From UBA1756 sp045627805 (GTDB lineage Bacteria; Bacteroidota; Bacteroidia; Bacteroidales; WCHB1-69), in assembly GCA_045627805.1 (NCBI GenBank), contig JAZQOJ010000200.1:1-6574 (forward strand): 6,574 nt of DNA. The letters run 5' to 3'. Below, in pieces: positions 1 through 6,349 of the stretch. Under the pieces are notes generated by a model. It was not told the origin of the DNA, did not search any database, and saw only the letters and a program-made list of their open reading frames with translations. The position numbers were made by a program, and so were the translations under genes. The first letter of the stretch is position 1. Every line of letters starts with the position of its first letter.

Positions 1-94
1 TACACGGTCACGCTCCACGTTTTCGAAGTGGCTACGCCTCATTTCGAGAAATTGAGCGATGGTTTTGTGATCAGCAATGGAAATGGCGACAATG
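1..94. repeat. Artefactual copy of bases 184-277 (library insert read twice)
   Basis: Bases 1-94 are identical to 184-277, with an offset of 183 bp. The offset equals the 84-nt adapter plus a 99-bp insert (179-277). That is what rolling-circle DNA nanoball templates with a short insert give: insert, adapter, then the same insert again. The copy ends exactly where the adapter begins (base 95). I therefore read it as an assembly chimera at a contig end, not a biological direct repeat. It should be trimmed with the adapter. Confidence 0.92.
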
Positions 95-178
95 AAGTCG
101 GATCGTAGCCATGTCGTTCTGTGAGGCAGGGAGTTGCAATAGTTGCTTGTCTTCCTAAGACCGCTTGGCCTCCGACTT
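95..178. other. Sequencing-library adapter (MGI/BGI DNBSEQ type) left in the assembly
   Basis: Three parts are visible. Bases 95-136 (42 nt, beginning aagtcggatcgtagcc) match the DNBSEQ read-2 side adapter as I remember it, with two mismatches near its 3' end (126 and 129). Bases 137-146 (caatagttgc) have the length and place of the 10-nt sample barcode. Bases 147-178 (32 nt, beginning ttgtcttcctaagacc) are the exact reverse complement of the read-1 side adapter. The lengths 42+10+32 give the whole 84 nt. This is a synthetic oligonucleotide, not genome. The 9-bp inverted repeat at its ends (94-102 and 171-179) mainly reflects the shared adapter end. It carries an in-frame TAG at 106-108 and supplies the GTG at 121 from which gene prediction would wrongly start the first gene. 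Confidence 0.95.
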
Positions 179-2709
179 CTCCTTACACGGTCACGCTCCA
201 CGTTTTCGAAGTGGCTACGCCTCATTTCGAGAAATTGAGCGATGGTTTTGTGATCAGCAATGGAAATGGCGACAATGTGATTGACCCTGGCGAAACTGTA
301 GTTCTGACCATTGAGGATGGAAATACGGGTCGTGCAGATGCGCAAAACGTTGTGTCACAGCTTTCTACTTATTATAATTTGGCACCTGTCGCCAACGGTA
401 CGCTGAATTTGGGAACCGTTGCGGCACAGTCGCAATGCACTTCTTCGTTCACGATTAATGTGAGCAACGATGTCCCCGTGGGCACCTTGATTCCGTATGT
501 GCATCATATTTATAGCGCTACCGATGCCAATGCCAATCGTACCGATACTGTTTGGATTTTGGTTGGTTCTACTGAAGTCGTTGAGGATTGGGAGACGGGC
601 GATTTCACACAGTTTGAGTGGACGAACGCAAGCCAGTATCCCTGGGTTATCGTGAACGACGCCAATGCGGCTTACGAAGGAAGCTACTATGCGAAATCAG
701 GCAACGCCGGCCACGCAAACAGTAGTTCCGACCTGGAATTGAGCATCGAGACCACTGATGGTGAAATCAGCTTCTACGCCAAAGTCGTTGGCGAGCGCAA
801 TTACGACAAGTTCAAATTTTATATTGATAATGTTGAAATGGTTGCGTATTCAGGAGGATACACTGGCAGCTCTTGGAATTCTACGGATACCAGTACTTGG
901 CAACGCTATAGTTTCCCGATTGCAGCGGGTTCTCACGACATCAAATTCTCTTTTACGAAAGATAACAGCACCAACATCAATCCCGACTGCGCCAAGATTG
1001 ATAATCTGCGCTGGCCTTCCAATACGGGCGCAATCGCTCCCGTTCCGGAGGGAATCGTGATCGCTGCTGCCGGCTTGAATGCCAACAGCAACGGATACGA
1101 AGCTGAAAACGTGACTTTTGATGTCACCTTGCAAAACAATAGTTCTGATGATATTGAAAATGTGACGCTCTCATTGTCAACAACATCCTCCGACATTACG
1201 CTGAGTGATGCTACAGAGACGGTGGCCTCAATGGCAGCCAATTCCACGGTTCCGTTCAGCAGTGCCTTCGCAGGCACAATCGGAAGCAATGTGGCCGATG
1301 GCACCCTCATCAACTGCACCGTTACCGCCGACTTTATGCTGGAAGGACAGGCAATGCAGCAAACCTATGGCTTCAGCTTTGTTGTCCGCTCTGGCGTGGT
1401 TGACGACGTGAATCACACTTACACGATCGTTTCTGGCAATGGCGACAATGAAATCAACCCGGGCGAAACGGTGGAAGTGGTCGTCACAACTCAGAATACG
1501 GGCGTGACGGCGCTTAGCAATGTGACTTCCACTTTGGCAACCACTTCGCAAGATGCGACTATCGTCAACGCGGCACAGACCATTGCCACGATTGCTCCGA
1601 ACGGAACCGCCACCACTACTTACACCATTCAGATTGATGCCGCCACTGCCGACAATACCGACATCGCTTTCACGCATACCGCTGACGCAGGCGTTCACGG
1701 CACCGACATATACACCTTTATGCTGAATGTTCGTACGGAGGCCGTCGTTGACCTCGAGGATGTGAACTACACGCAGAACATCGTTTCTGGCGATTCCGAC
1801 TACGACGTGAATCCGGGAGAGACGGTCCGCTTCGATGTTACCACCCGCAACAATGGCCGTGCTGATGCGCACAATTCGGTTTCTACGCTGACCGCTGACT
1901 CTCCGTTCGCGAATATCAGCAATGGTTCGCAGAATATGGGCACCATTGCGGGTTACGCAACTGTCAATTCGCAGTTCAATGTGGTCATTGATGCCGCCAC
2001 GCCCGACCAAACTGAGATCAACTTCACGCACACGATGATTTCCGATGAGGATACGAGCACGATGACTTTCAGCATTATCGTTGTGACCGAGCCAGGCGAT
2101 GCCAACCTCGTGGATGTCAGCCATTCCGTGAGTATCATTTCTGGCAACAACGATGCCAACATCAATCCTGGAGAGGGCATCAAGGTTACCGTTTATAGCC
2201 GCAATGAAGGCACTGGCGCCGCCATTGATGTGGTATCTACTTTGATGACGACTTCTGGCTATGCTTACGTTGCGCTTCCCGTTGTGGATTTCGATGTGAT
2301 CGCTGCCGGAGCGACAACCACTTCGCAGTACAATGTCAGCATTGATGCCAACACGCCCGACAATACCGTGATTCCGTTCACTCATATGATTACCGATGGC
2401 GCGCACACCGCCACCCTTGATTTTAATGTGACGGTGGTGCTTGACCACACGGGAATTCAGGAGAACGGCGCGCATTCACTCATCGCTATCTATCCGAATC
2501 CGACCACTGACAATTTCACGATTGATTTGGGCGATGCCATCGCTACTGAAGCTGTCGTATATGACGTTTACGGAAAGAAAGTGGCCTCTTCTTCGCTGAA
2601 CGGCGAGATTTGCACGTTGTCGCTTGAGAATTGTGCCAACGGATTCTATTTTGTTAGAATTTTGAACCAGAATGAAATTATTGCGACAGCAAAAGTCGTG
2701 AAAAAATAA
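179..2709 (+). CDS. T9SS-secreted repeat protein with cleaved-adhesin-like module, 5'-partial
   Basis: The C-terminal 842 codons of a large exported protein are present; the first complete genomic codon is 181-183. Upstream bases are adapter, so the GTG at 121 and the 20 residues it would add are false. Order of parts: the last strand of an earlier unit (184-210); an Ig-like/CARDB-like unit with an NGDN-x-IDPGE loop (211-582); a cleaved-adhesin (gingipain-type) module (583-1017); a diverged unit without the NPGE motif (about 1048-1392); three units of exactly 118 codons (1393-2454); and a type A T9SS sorting domain (2455-2706) with the typical YPNPTTDNFTI start and the VYDVYGKKV and GFYFVRI strands. 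By family knowledge the sorting domain sends the protein across the outer membrane and is removed or used for surface attachment. Such modules often follow a C25 gingipain-like peptidase or other catalytic domain, but none is visible here, so the activity is unknown. Confidence 0.9.
583..1017 (+). other. Cleaved-adhesin-like (gingipain adhesin / jelly-roll) domain within the T9SS protein
   Basis: About 145 codons, beginning EDWETGDFTQFEW and ending DCAKIDNLRWP. Hallmarks are the early aromatic strand, YYAKSGN, the ISFYAKVVGERNYDKFKFYIDN stretch (in typical members E..YD.l.FYIDn), W....F.i..GSHDIKFSFTKD, and the closing DCAKIDNL strand. In gingipains and many Bacteroidota T9SS substrates such modules bind host proteins, haem or glycans. 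The ligand here cannot be told. It lies between the first and second Ig-like units and interrupts the otherwise repetitive array. Confidence 0.75.
1393..2454 (+). repeat. Three in-frame 354-bp units coding Ig-like NPGE repeats
   Basis: The units are 1393-1746, 1747-2100 and 2101-2454. Two landmarks recur at exactly 354 bp. The first is the SG-x-x-D-x-x-x-NPGE loop, at 1432-1470, 1786-1824 and 2140-2178. The second is the IDA-x-T-x-D-x-T-x-I-x-F-T-H strand, whose Asp codons are at 1636, 1990 and 2344. Each unit ends in a hydrophobic strand such as YTFMLNVRTE. Units are diverged at the DNA level but share codons in the landmarks, which points to old tandem duplication. The acidic/Asn-rich NPGE loop resembles a calcium-binding loop, which is inference only. 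Confidence 0.85.
2455..2706 (+). other. T9SS type A C-terminal sorting domain
   Basis: 84 codons directly after the last repeat unit. It has the NPTTDNFTI motif after a short linker, then the strand VVYDVYGKKV, a polar turn, and GFYFVRI near the end, closing with basic residues (KVVKK). This pattern is that of the Por secretion tail family and means export by the type IX (Por) system, which is confined to the Bacteroidota and close relatives. No T9SS component genes are in this window. Confidence 0.93.
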
Positions 2710-2728
2710 TTTCGGAACCATAACGTTA

Positions 2729-2762
2729 AAAGTTGGGGTGCCAGCCGTCGCATCTCAACTTT
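2729..2762 (+). promoter_or_regulatory. 12-bp hairpin between the T9SS gene and the TolC gene
   Basis: The arms 2729-2740 (aaagttggggtg) and 2751-2762 (catctcaacttt) pair over 12 bp in RNA, with two G-U wobbles, around a 10-nt loop (2741-2750). It lies 20 bp after the stop of the first gene and ends 23 bp before the TolC start. Only three U residues follow the stem, so it is a poor intrinsic terminator; it may protect the 3' end of the upstream message, attenuate read-through, or sit in the 5' leader of the TolC message. The wobbles mean the pairing appears only on the + strand transcript at full strength. Confidence 0.5.
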
Positions 2763-2785
2763 ACTGATTAACACATACATAAATT

Positions 2786-4063
2786 ATGAATATTGGAAAG
2801 ACTTTCGCGGCGATTGCTCTCGTGATGTGTGTCTGGGCGGCGAATGCCCAGTCCGTTTCCGAGGTCACGATTGAGCAATGTCAGCAGTGGGCGGTCTCGC
2901 AGTCGTCGGCCAATGTGCAGAAGGAACTCAACCAGCAGTTGCTGAAAGTCAAACTGAATGATGCCGCTTCGCATTATTATCCCAGTTTGCAAATCGACGG
3001 GGCGGTCGCTTACCTCTCGCAGGTGACCGAATTACCGGAAATCGCCGCCGACTTTTTCGAGCTCGAACCGCGGCATCACGATATGTACAATGTGTCGATG
3101 AATTTGCAGCAGGTCGTTTTTGATGGAATGCAGGCCAGCTATAGCCGTAAGCGCGAAAGATTGCTTAACAAGAACGAAATCAGCAAGTTGGATATGTCCA
3201 TCAACACGCTGAAGGAGCAGGTGATCGGCATTTATCTCAATTTGCTCATCATTGACAAGCAGATTGAGATCCTTTCCAATGTGGAAAGCACCTTTCAGGA
3301 ACAGTCGGACCAGCTGACGGCTTTGTTGCAGGCGGGTGTGGTGTATGCGAACTCCATTGCCCAGCTGGACGTTGAAGGGCTGAAGATTCAGCAGCAGAAA
3401 GACGAGCTACAGGCCACGCGCGAGTCGCTCATCTCTTCGCTGTCCATCCTGACAGGGAAGGACCTCACGCGTGCGAGATTGCAGGTGCCTACCGCTCCCG
3501 AAGTGAGCAACGACCTCACGTCTTCGCGTAGCGAATTCGCTATTTTCAACAATACCAAGGAGAGTCTGGAATATCTGCGTAAAATGCAGCTGTCGAAGAG
3601 TTTGCCCAAGGTGACTTTCATCGCGGTGGGCGGCTACGGGCGACCGAGTTATAATCTGCTCAGCAACGACTTCGACTGGTTCTATGCGGTTGGATTGAAG
3701 TTCAACATTCCGCTGATCGACTGGGCGAAATTCAAGGGCGTGAGCGACATCATCGGGCTCCAGAAGTCGATTTTGGAAAGCCAGGAGGCCGATTTCACGA
3801 AGGGGAATCAGATTGCCATTCAGGAAAAGCTGAACGAGATCAAGCGTATTGAGCATCTGCTCGTGCTGGATGAGCAGATCACGCAAAAGTATAAGGAAAT
3901 GCGGCAGACCGCTTCCACGCAGCTGCTCAACGGCACCATTACCGCCATTGATTTCATCAAGCAGCAGAATGATGAAACGCTTTCGATTACGGCCCGCGAG
4001 GTCCATAACATCCAATTGCTCAAGGCAAAGTACGAATTGATGGCCTTGAAAGGCAATCTTTAA
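2786..4063 (+). CDS. TolC-family outer-membrane efflux/secretion protein
   Basis: 425 residues, normal for the family. A signal peptide is clear: NIGK, then a hydrophobic core, and ANA-Q cleavage after residue 21, leaving Gln22 as many Bacteroidota exported proteins do. Two outer-membrane efflux (OEP) halves follow. The first is a helix at about 28-62, the YYPSLQIDGAVAY strand region (64-120, ending LQQVVFDG) and long coiled-coil helices at about 120-228. The second has the LPKVTFIAVGGYGRPSY strand and GLKFNIPLID (272-312), then helices to the end. Members form trimeric channels across the outer membrane and periplasm, working with a periplasmic adaptor and an inner-membrane pump. No adaptor (HlyD/RND type) or pump gene is adjacent, so the substrate is unknown. 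The ATG at 2786 gives a complete signal peptide; no Shine-Dalgarno is seen, only an A/T-rich leader, as usual in this phylum. The next gene follows after 30 bp. Confidence 0.92.
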   Translation: MNIGKTFAAIALVMCVWAANAQSVSEVTIEQCQQWAVSQSSANVQKELNQQLLKVKLNDAASHYYPSLQIDGAVAYLSQVTELPEIAADFFELEPRHHDMYNVSMNLQQVVFDGMQASYSRKRERLLNKNEISKLDMSINTLKEQVIGIYLNLLIIDKQIEILSNVESTFQEQSDQLTALLQAGVVYANSIAQLDVEGLKIQQQKDELQATRESLISSLSILTGKDLTRARLQVPTAPEVSNDLTSSRSEFAIFNNTKESLEYLRKMQLSKSLPKVTFIAVGGYGRPSYNLLSNDFDWFYAVGLKFNIPLIDWAKFKGVSDIIGLQKSILESQEADFTKGNQIAIQEKLNEIKRIEHLLVLDEQITQKYKEMRQTASTQLLNGTITAIDFIKQQNDETLSITAREVHNIQLLKAKYELMALKGNL

Positions 4064-4093
4064 TTGACAATGATCATATAATATATAGTATCA

Positions 4094-5575
4094 ATGATGA
4101 ATAGGTGTTTTCTGTTTTTTTGCCGCCTCGTGCTGTTCAGCGCCTTGCTCGTTGTTTGCGCACAGGGTAGGGGACAGAGAACGCCGCAGAAACCAACGCC
4201 GGTGGTCATCAAGGGCAATGCCGCTTTCGCTGCGGGAAAGGAAATCCGACTGATCGTTTTCGACGACTTGCTGACCTTTCACCCGCGCGTTGCCGCTACT
4301 GCCGAAATAGCCCCTGATGGGAGTTTTCAACTTTCTTATCCGACCTTGCGACCCGAACTGGTGCAGCTCGCTGTACAGTCGTCAAAGGCGGAGTTCTATG
4401 TGCAGCCCGCCTCCGTCTATGATTTCAATATCGAGATGGACGAACAACTTTTCGGACTGCTTGATCCGATGGCTTACGGCGGATTTTTGCAGATTTCCTG
4501 TCGTAACGAGCTTTCTGATGATGATATCAATTTGAAAATCAGTTATTTCGATAATATTCAGGACGCGGTTGTGGATTACTATTCGCCCAACAATATCGGT
4601 GATTTGTCGCGGTCACAGTTCGACAGCATCGACAGTGTGCTCCACCAGCGTTTCCCCATTGAGTATCAGCCCACCAATTTCTACAAGTCGCATCTTTTTT
4701 ATTCGTTTGGCTCCATTGAGCGAGTGTGGCTTCAAAAACAGCAGGACTCGTTGTACCACAAGTATTTAGACAACGAGTATGTTTTGTACGACAATCCTGC
4801 CTATATGAATTTCTTTCACGAATTCTATCATAATTACCTGCTATCTTCGCCTCGTATCAATCGTATTGATTTGGAAAAATGCATCAATGAAGACGGAAGT
4901 TTCTTAGCATTATTCAATTTTTTAGGTAAGGATGATTTTCTTGTGAACGAGCGGCTGAGGGAATTGGTGATGATTGACAATCTAATGCAATTGTATGATA
5001 ATGAGCATTTTTCAAAGAGAAACGTCGTTTCCTTATTGAATGAAATCGCTCACAATAGTCATTTTGAGGAACATCGAGCGATCGCTTCGAATGCGTTGCG
5101 CGAGCTGGCTCGTTTCAGCGATGGAACTCCCATTGATTTCCCCCATTTCAAGGAGGCCGACGGGTCGGATTTCGCTCCCCAGAATATGAGGGGGAAATGG
5201 GTTTACATACAGTTCTTCTCGTCGCAGTGTTCGGATTGCATTCGCGAGATGATGGTCATTCAGCAGCTGAAGGCGAAGTATGGCGACCAAATCGAGTTTG
5301 TGAGCATCTCTTTGGATTTCAATTTCGGCCGCTTCATCCGGTTTATGGAACAATATCCTCAGTTCGACTGGCATTTCGTGCATTTCAACAGTCAGTTCGC
5401 CTGGCTTGACGAGATGCAGATTACCACGTTGCCCGACAATCTCCTGTTGAATCCCGATGGCACGTTGTCTCAACGCTACGCGCCTGACATCACCCGCAAA
5501 CTGTCGGTGTTTCTGGCTCGTTTGTTCAAGGCCGACGACGACGGGAAAGCGCCATTGAACCCGCACGAAAAATAA
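4094..5575 (+). CDS. Exported TlpA/ResA-like thioredoxin-fold protein with large N-terminal region
   Basis: 493 residues, far longer than a bare TlpA/ResA domain (about 140-180). A signal peptide covers residues 1-23 (VVCA, cleavage before Gln24). Residues of about 37-115 form a beta-rich part with GK.I.L..FDD, DGSFQL and FYVQPASVYDF, resembling the DUF4369-type domain that often precedes thioredoxin folds in Bacteroidota. Residues 120-345 are mostly helical and rich in Tyr, Phe and Asp, and I do not recognise them. Residues of about 350-480 are the thioredoxin fold: WVYIQFFSSQ, then CSDC with Cys379 and Cys382, the ISLDF strand, the cis-Pro loop TTLP (Pro447) and LLLNPDGTL. A periplasmic or surface-anchored thiol:disulfide exchange role is likely from the CxxC; the partner is unknown. 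ATGs at 4094 and 4097 are both possible starts. Tandem stops (TAA TAG) close it. It lies 30 bp after the TolC gene and 11 bp before the AbiEi-like gene. Confidence 0.85.
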   Translation: MMNRCFLFFCRLVLFSALLVVCAQGRGQRTPQKPTPVVIKGNAAFAAGKEIRLIVFDDLLTFHPRVAATAEIAPDGSFQLSYPTLRPELVQLAVQSSKAEFYVQPASVYDFNIEMDEQLFGLLDPMAYGGFLQISCRNELSDDDINLKISYFDNIQDAVVDYYSPNNIGDLSRSQFDSIDSVLHQRFPIEYQPTNFYKSHLFYSFGSIERVWLQKQQDSLYHKYLDNEYVLYDNPAYMNFFHEFYHNYLLSSPRINRIDLEKCINEDGSFLALFNFLGKDDFLVNERLRELVMIDNLMQLYDNEHFSKRNVVSLLNEIAHNSHFEEHRAIASNALRELARFSDGTPIDFPHFKEADGSDFAPQNMRGKWVYIQFFSSQCSDCIREMMVIQQLKAKYGDQIEFVSISLDFNFGRFIRFMEQYPQFDWHFVHFNSQFAWLDEMQITTLPDNLLLNPDGTLSQRYAPDITRKLSVFLARLFKADDDGKAPLNPHEK

Positions 5576-5586
5576 TAGCACTCGGT

Positions 5587-6207
5587 ATGAATTTTGTAAT
5601 GTTTCGTGATATTTTTATTGGAAAAGGTGTTGCGACCACCCAGGAGATTGCAGCCCTGCCCGGCACTTTTGACAAAAACAACCTTACCCGCTGGTGCCGT
5701 GAGGGCTATCTTTTGCGTCTGCGCAACGGCATTTACACCTTCCCCGAGTTGCTGTCGGAGCCGGAGTTCGTTTATTTTCTGGCCAATGTGCTATACGAGA
5801 ATTCGTATGTGAGTCTGCACGCCGCACTTTATTTCCACGGGCTGTTAGCTCCACAGTTGAATGCGCAGGTCGATTCCGTGACCTCGCTCAAGACTTGCGC
5901 TTTCCGCAATCCGATTGGCCGATTCACCTACCAGACCATTAAGCCGCACCTTCTTTTTGGCGCAAAATTGATTGAAACCGGCAAATTCCCTTATGTGGTC
6001 GCTACGGTTGAAAAGGCCCTCCTCGACTTGTTCTATCTTTATCCTACTTATTATGATACGGAGAAAAAAATCCGCAATTTCGCAATCGAGGAGCAGGTCC
6101 TCTATAAGGATTTTAATGTGAATCAGTTGGAGGAATATTTGGAACTGTTTGAAAATAAGTCACTTGAGCAGCGTATTTCTCTCTTTAGGAAAGTTTACGG
6201 CTTGTGA
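5587..6207 (+). CDS. AbiEi-like antitoxin / winged-helix transcriptional regulator
   Basis: 206 residues, cytoplasmic, with no signal peptide. Residues of about 8-54 form a winged helix: an initial helix, ATTQEIAAL, the recognition-helix region NNLTRWCREGYLLRL, and the wing RNGIYTFPE. Residues 60-206 match the pattern of the AbiEi C-terminal domain: YVSLHAALYFHGLL (74-87), G-F-TY-IKP (111-120), and the conserved VEKALLDLFYLYP (141-153). In the type IV toxin-antitoxin system AbiE, AbiEi represses its own operon and counters the nucleotidyltransferase toxin AbiEii, normally encoded directly downstream. Here a terminator and a tRNA gene follow instead, so no toxin is present next to it. The start at 5587 is 11 bp after the preceding stop; Met5 (5599) is an alternative. 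TGA TAA tandem stops close it. It may be a solitary regulator or a remnant of an AbiE pair. Confidence 0.8.
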   Translation: MNFVMFRDIFIGKGVATTQEIAALPGTFDKNNLTRWCREGYLLRLRNGIYTFPELLSEPEFVYFLANVLYENSYVSLHAALYFHGLLAPQLNAQVDSVTSLKTCAFRNPIGRFTYQTIKPHLLFGAKLIETGKFPYVVATVEKALLDLFYLYPTYYDTEKKIRNFAIEEQVLYKDFNVNQLEEYLELFENKSLEQRISLFRKVYGL

Positions 6208-6214
6208 TAAAAAC

Positions 6215-6247
6215 AAAAAAAGCAGAAACGACATTCTGCTTTTTTTT
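6215..6247. terminator. Bidirectional intrinsic terminator
   Basis: A 7-bp core stem, 6221-6227 (agcagaa) with 6234-6240 (ttctgct), encloses a 6-nt loop (acgaca). It is flanked by six A residues (6215-6220) and seven T residues (6241-6247), which extend the stem to 13 bp. Read on +, it ends the AbiEi-like gene 8-14 bp after its stop. Read on -, the A run gives the U tract for the tRNA-Val transcript, whose 3' end is at 6254. It therefore separates two convergent units. Confidence 0.9.
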
Positions 6248-6253
6248 ATTGAG

Positions 6254-6328
6254 TGGAACGTACGGGATTTGAACCTGTGACCTCTGCCGTGTGAAGGCAG
6301 CGCTCTAAACCAACTGAGCTAACGTTCC
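6254..6328 (-). tRNA. tRNA-Val (anticodon CAC)
   Basis: The complementary strand folds into a full cloverleaf of 75 nt. Acceptor stem: GGAACGT with ACGTTCC (7 bp). D stem: GCTC with GAGC around a 10-nt loop (AGTTGGTTTA). Anticodon stem: CTGCC with GGCAG around TTCACAC, which puts anticodon CAC at + positions 6291-6293, reading the valine codon GTG. The variable loop has 5 nt. The T arm has the loop TTCAAAT, but its stem holds an A-C mismatch (tRNA positions 51 and 63; + 6276 and 6264). The discriminator is A (6254) and CCA is not encoded, as usual in many Bacteroidota. Confidence 0.95.
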
Positions 6329-6341
6329 ATTTTTGAACGTG

Positions 6342-6349
6342 CAAAATTA
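6342..6349 (-). promoter_or_regulatory. Bacteroidota -7 box (TAnnTTTG) for tRNA-Val
   Basis: On the minus strand this reads TAATTTTG, a perfect match to the TAnnTTTG -7 element of the main Bacteroidota sigma factor. It ends 13 bp before the tRNA 5' end (6328), so initiation about 7 nt downstream leaves a leader of only a few bases, as expected for a stable-RNA promoter. No clear TTTG -33 element stands at 19-21 bp; a weak TGTT is the nearest. Confidence 0.6.

Noticed and set aside
1..277. 94-bp direct repeat flanking a segment with 9-bp terminal inverted repeats, resembling a small insertion element
   Set aside because: The spacer is recognisable library adapter plus barcode, and the repeat is the library insert itself. 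No transposase or target duplication is needed.
1228..2475. Open 415-codon frame on the minus strand
   Set aside because: It lies wholly antisense to the well-supported repeat protein, has no recognisable domain, and its openness follows from the repetitive codon pattern of that gene.
3407..4015. 202-codon minus-strand frame inside the TolC gene
   Set aside because: Shadow of a clear TolC-family gene; no family motifs in the antisense product.
4064..4082. ttgaca followed by tataat, like a sigma-70 promoter before the TlpA-like gene
   Set aside because: The spacer is only 7 bp and the phylum uses TTTG/TAnnTTTG elements; it is AT-rich leader sequence.
5033..5581. 182-codon minus-strand frame opposite the thioredoxin-fold region
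   Set aside because: The + strand has CxxC, cis-Pro and the expected strand order; the antisense frame shows nothing recognisable.
6254..6328. tRNA gene as an integration (att) site
   Set aside because: No second copy of the tRNA 3' end and no integrase gene are visible in the window.
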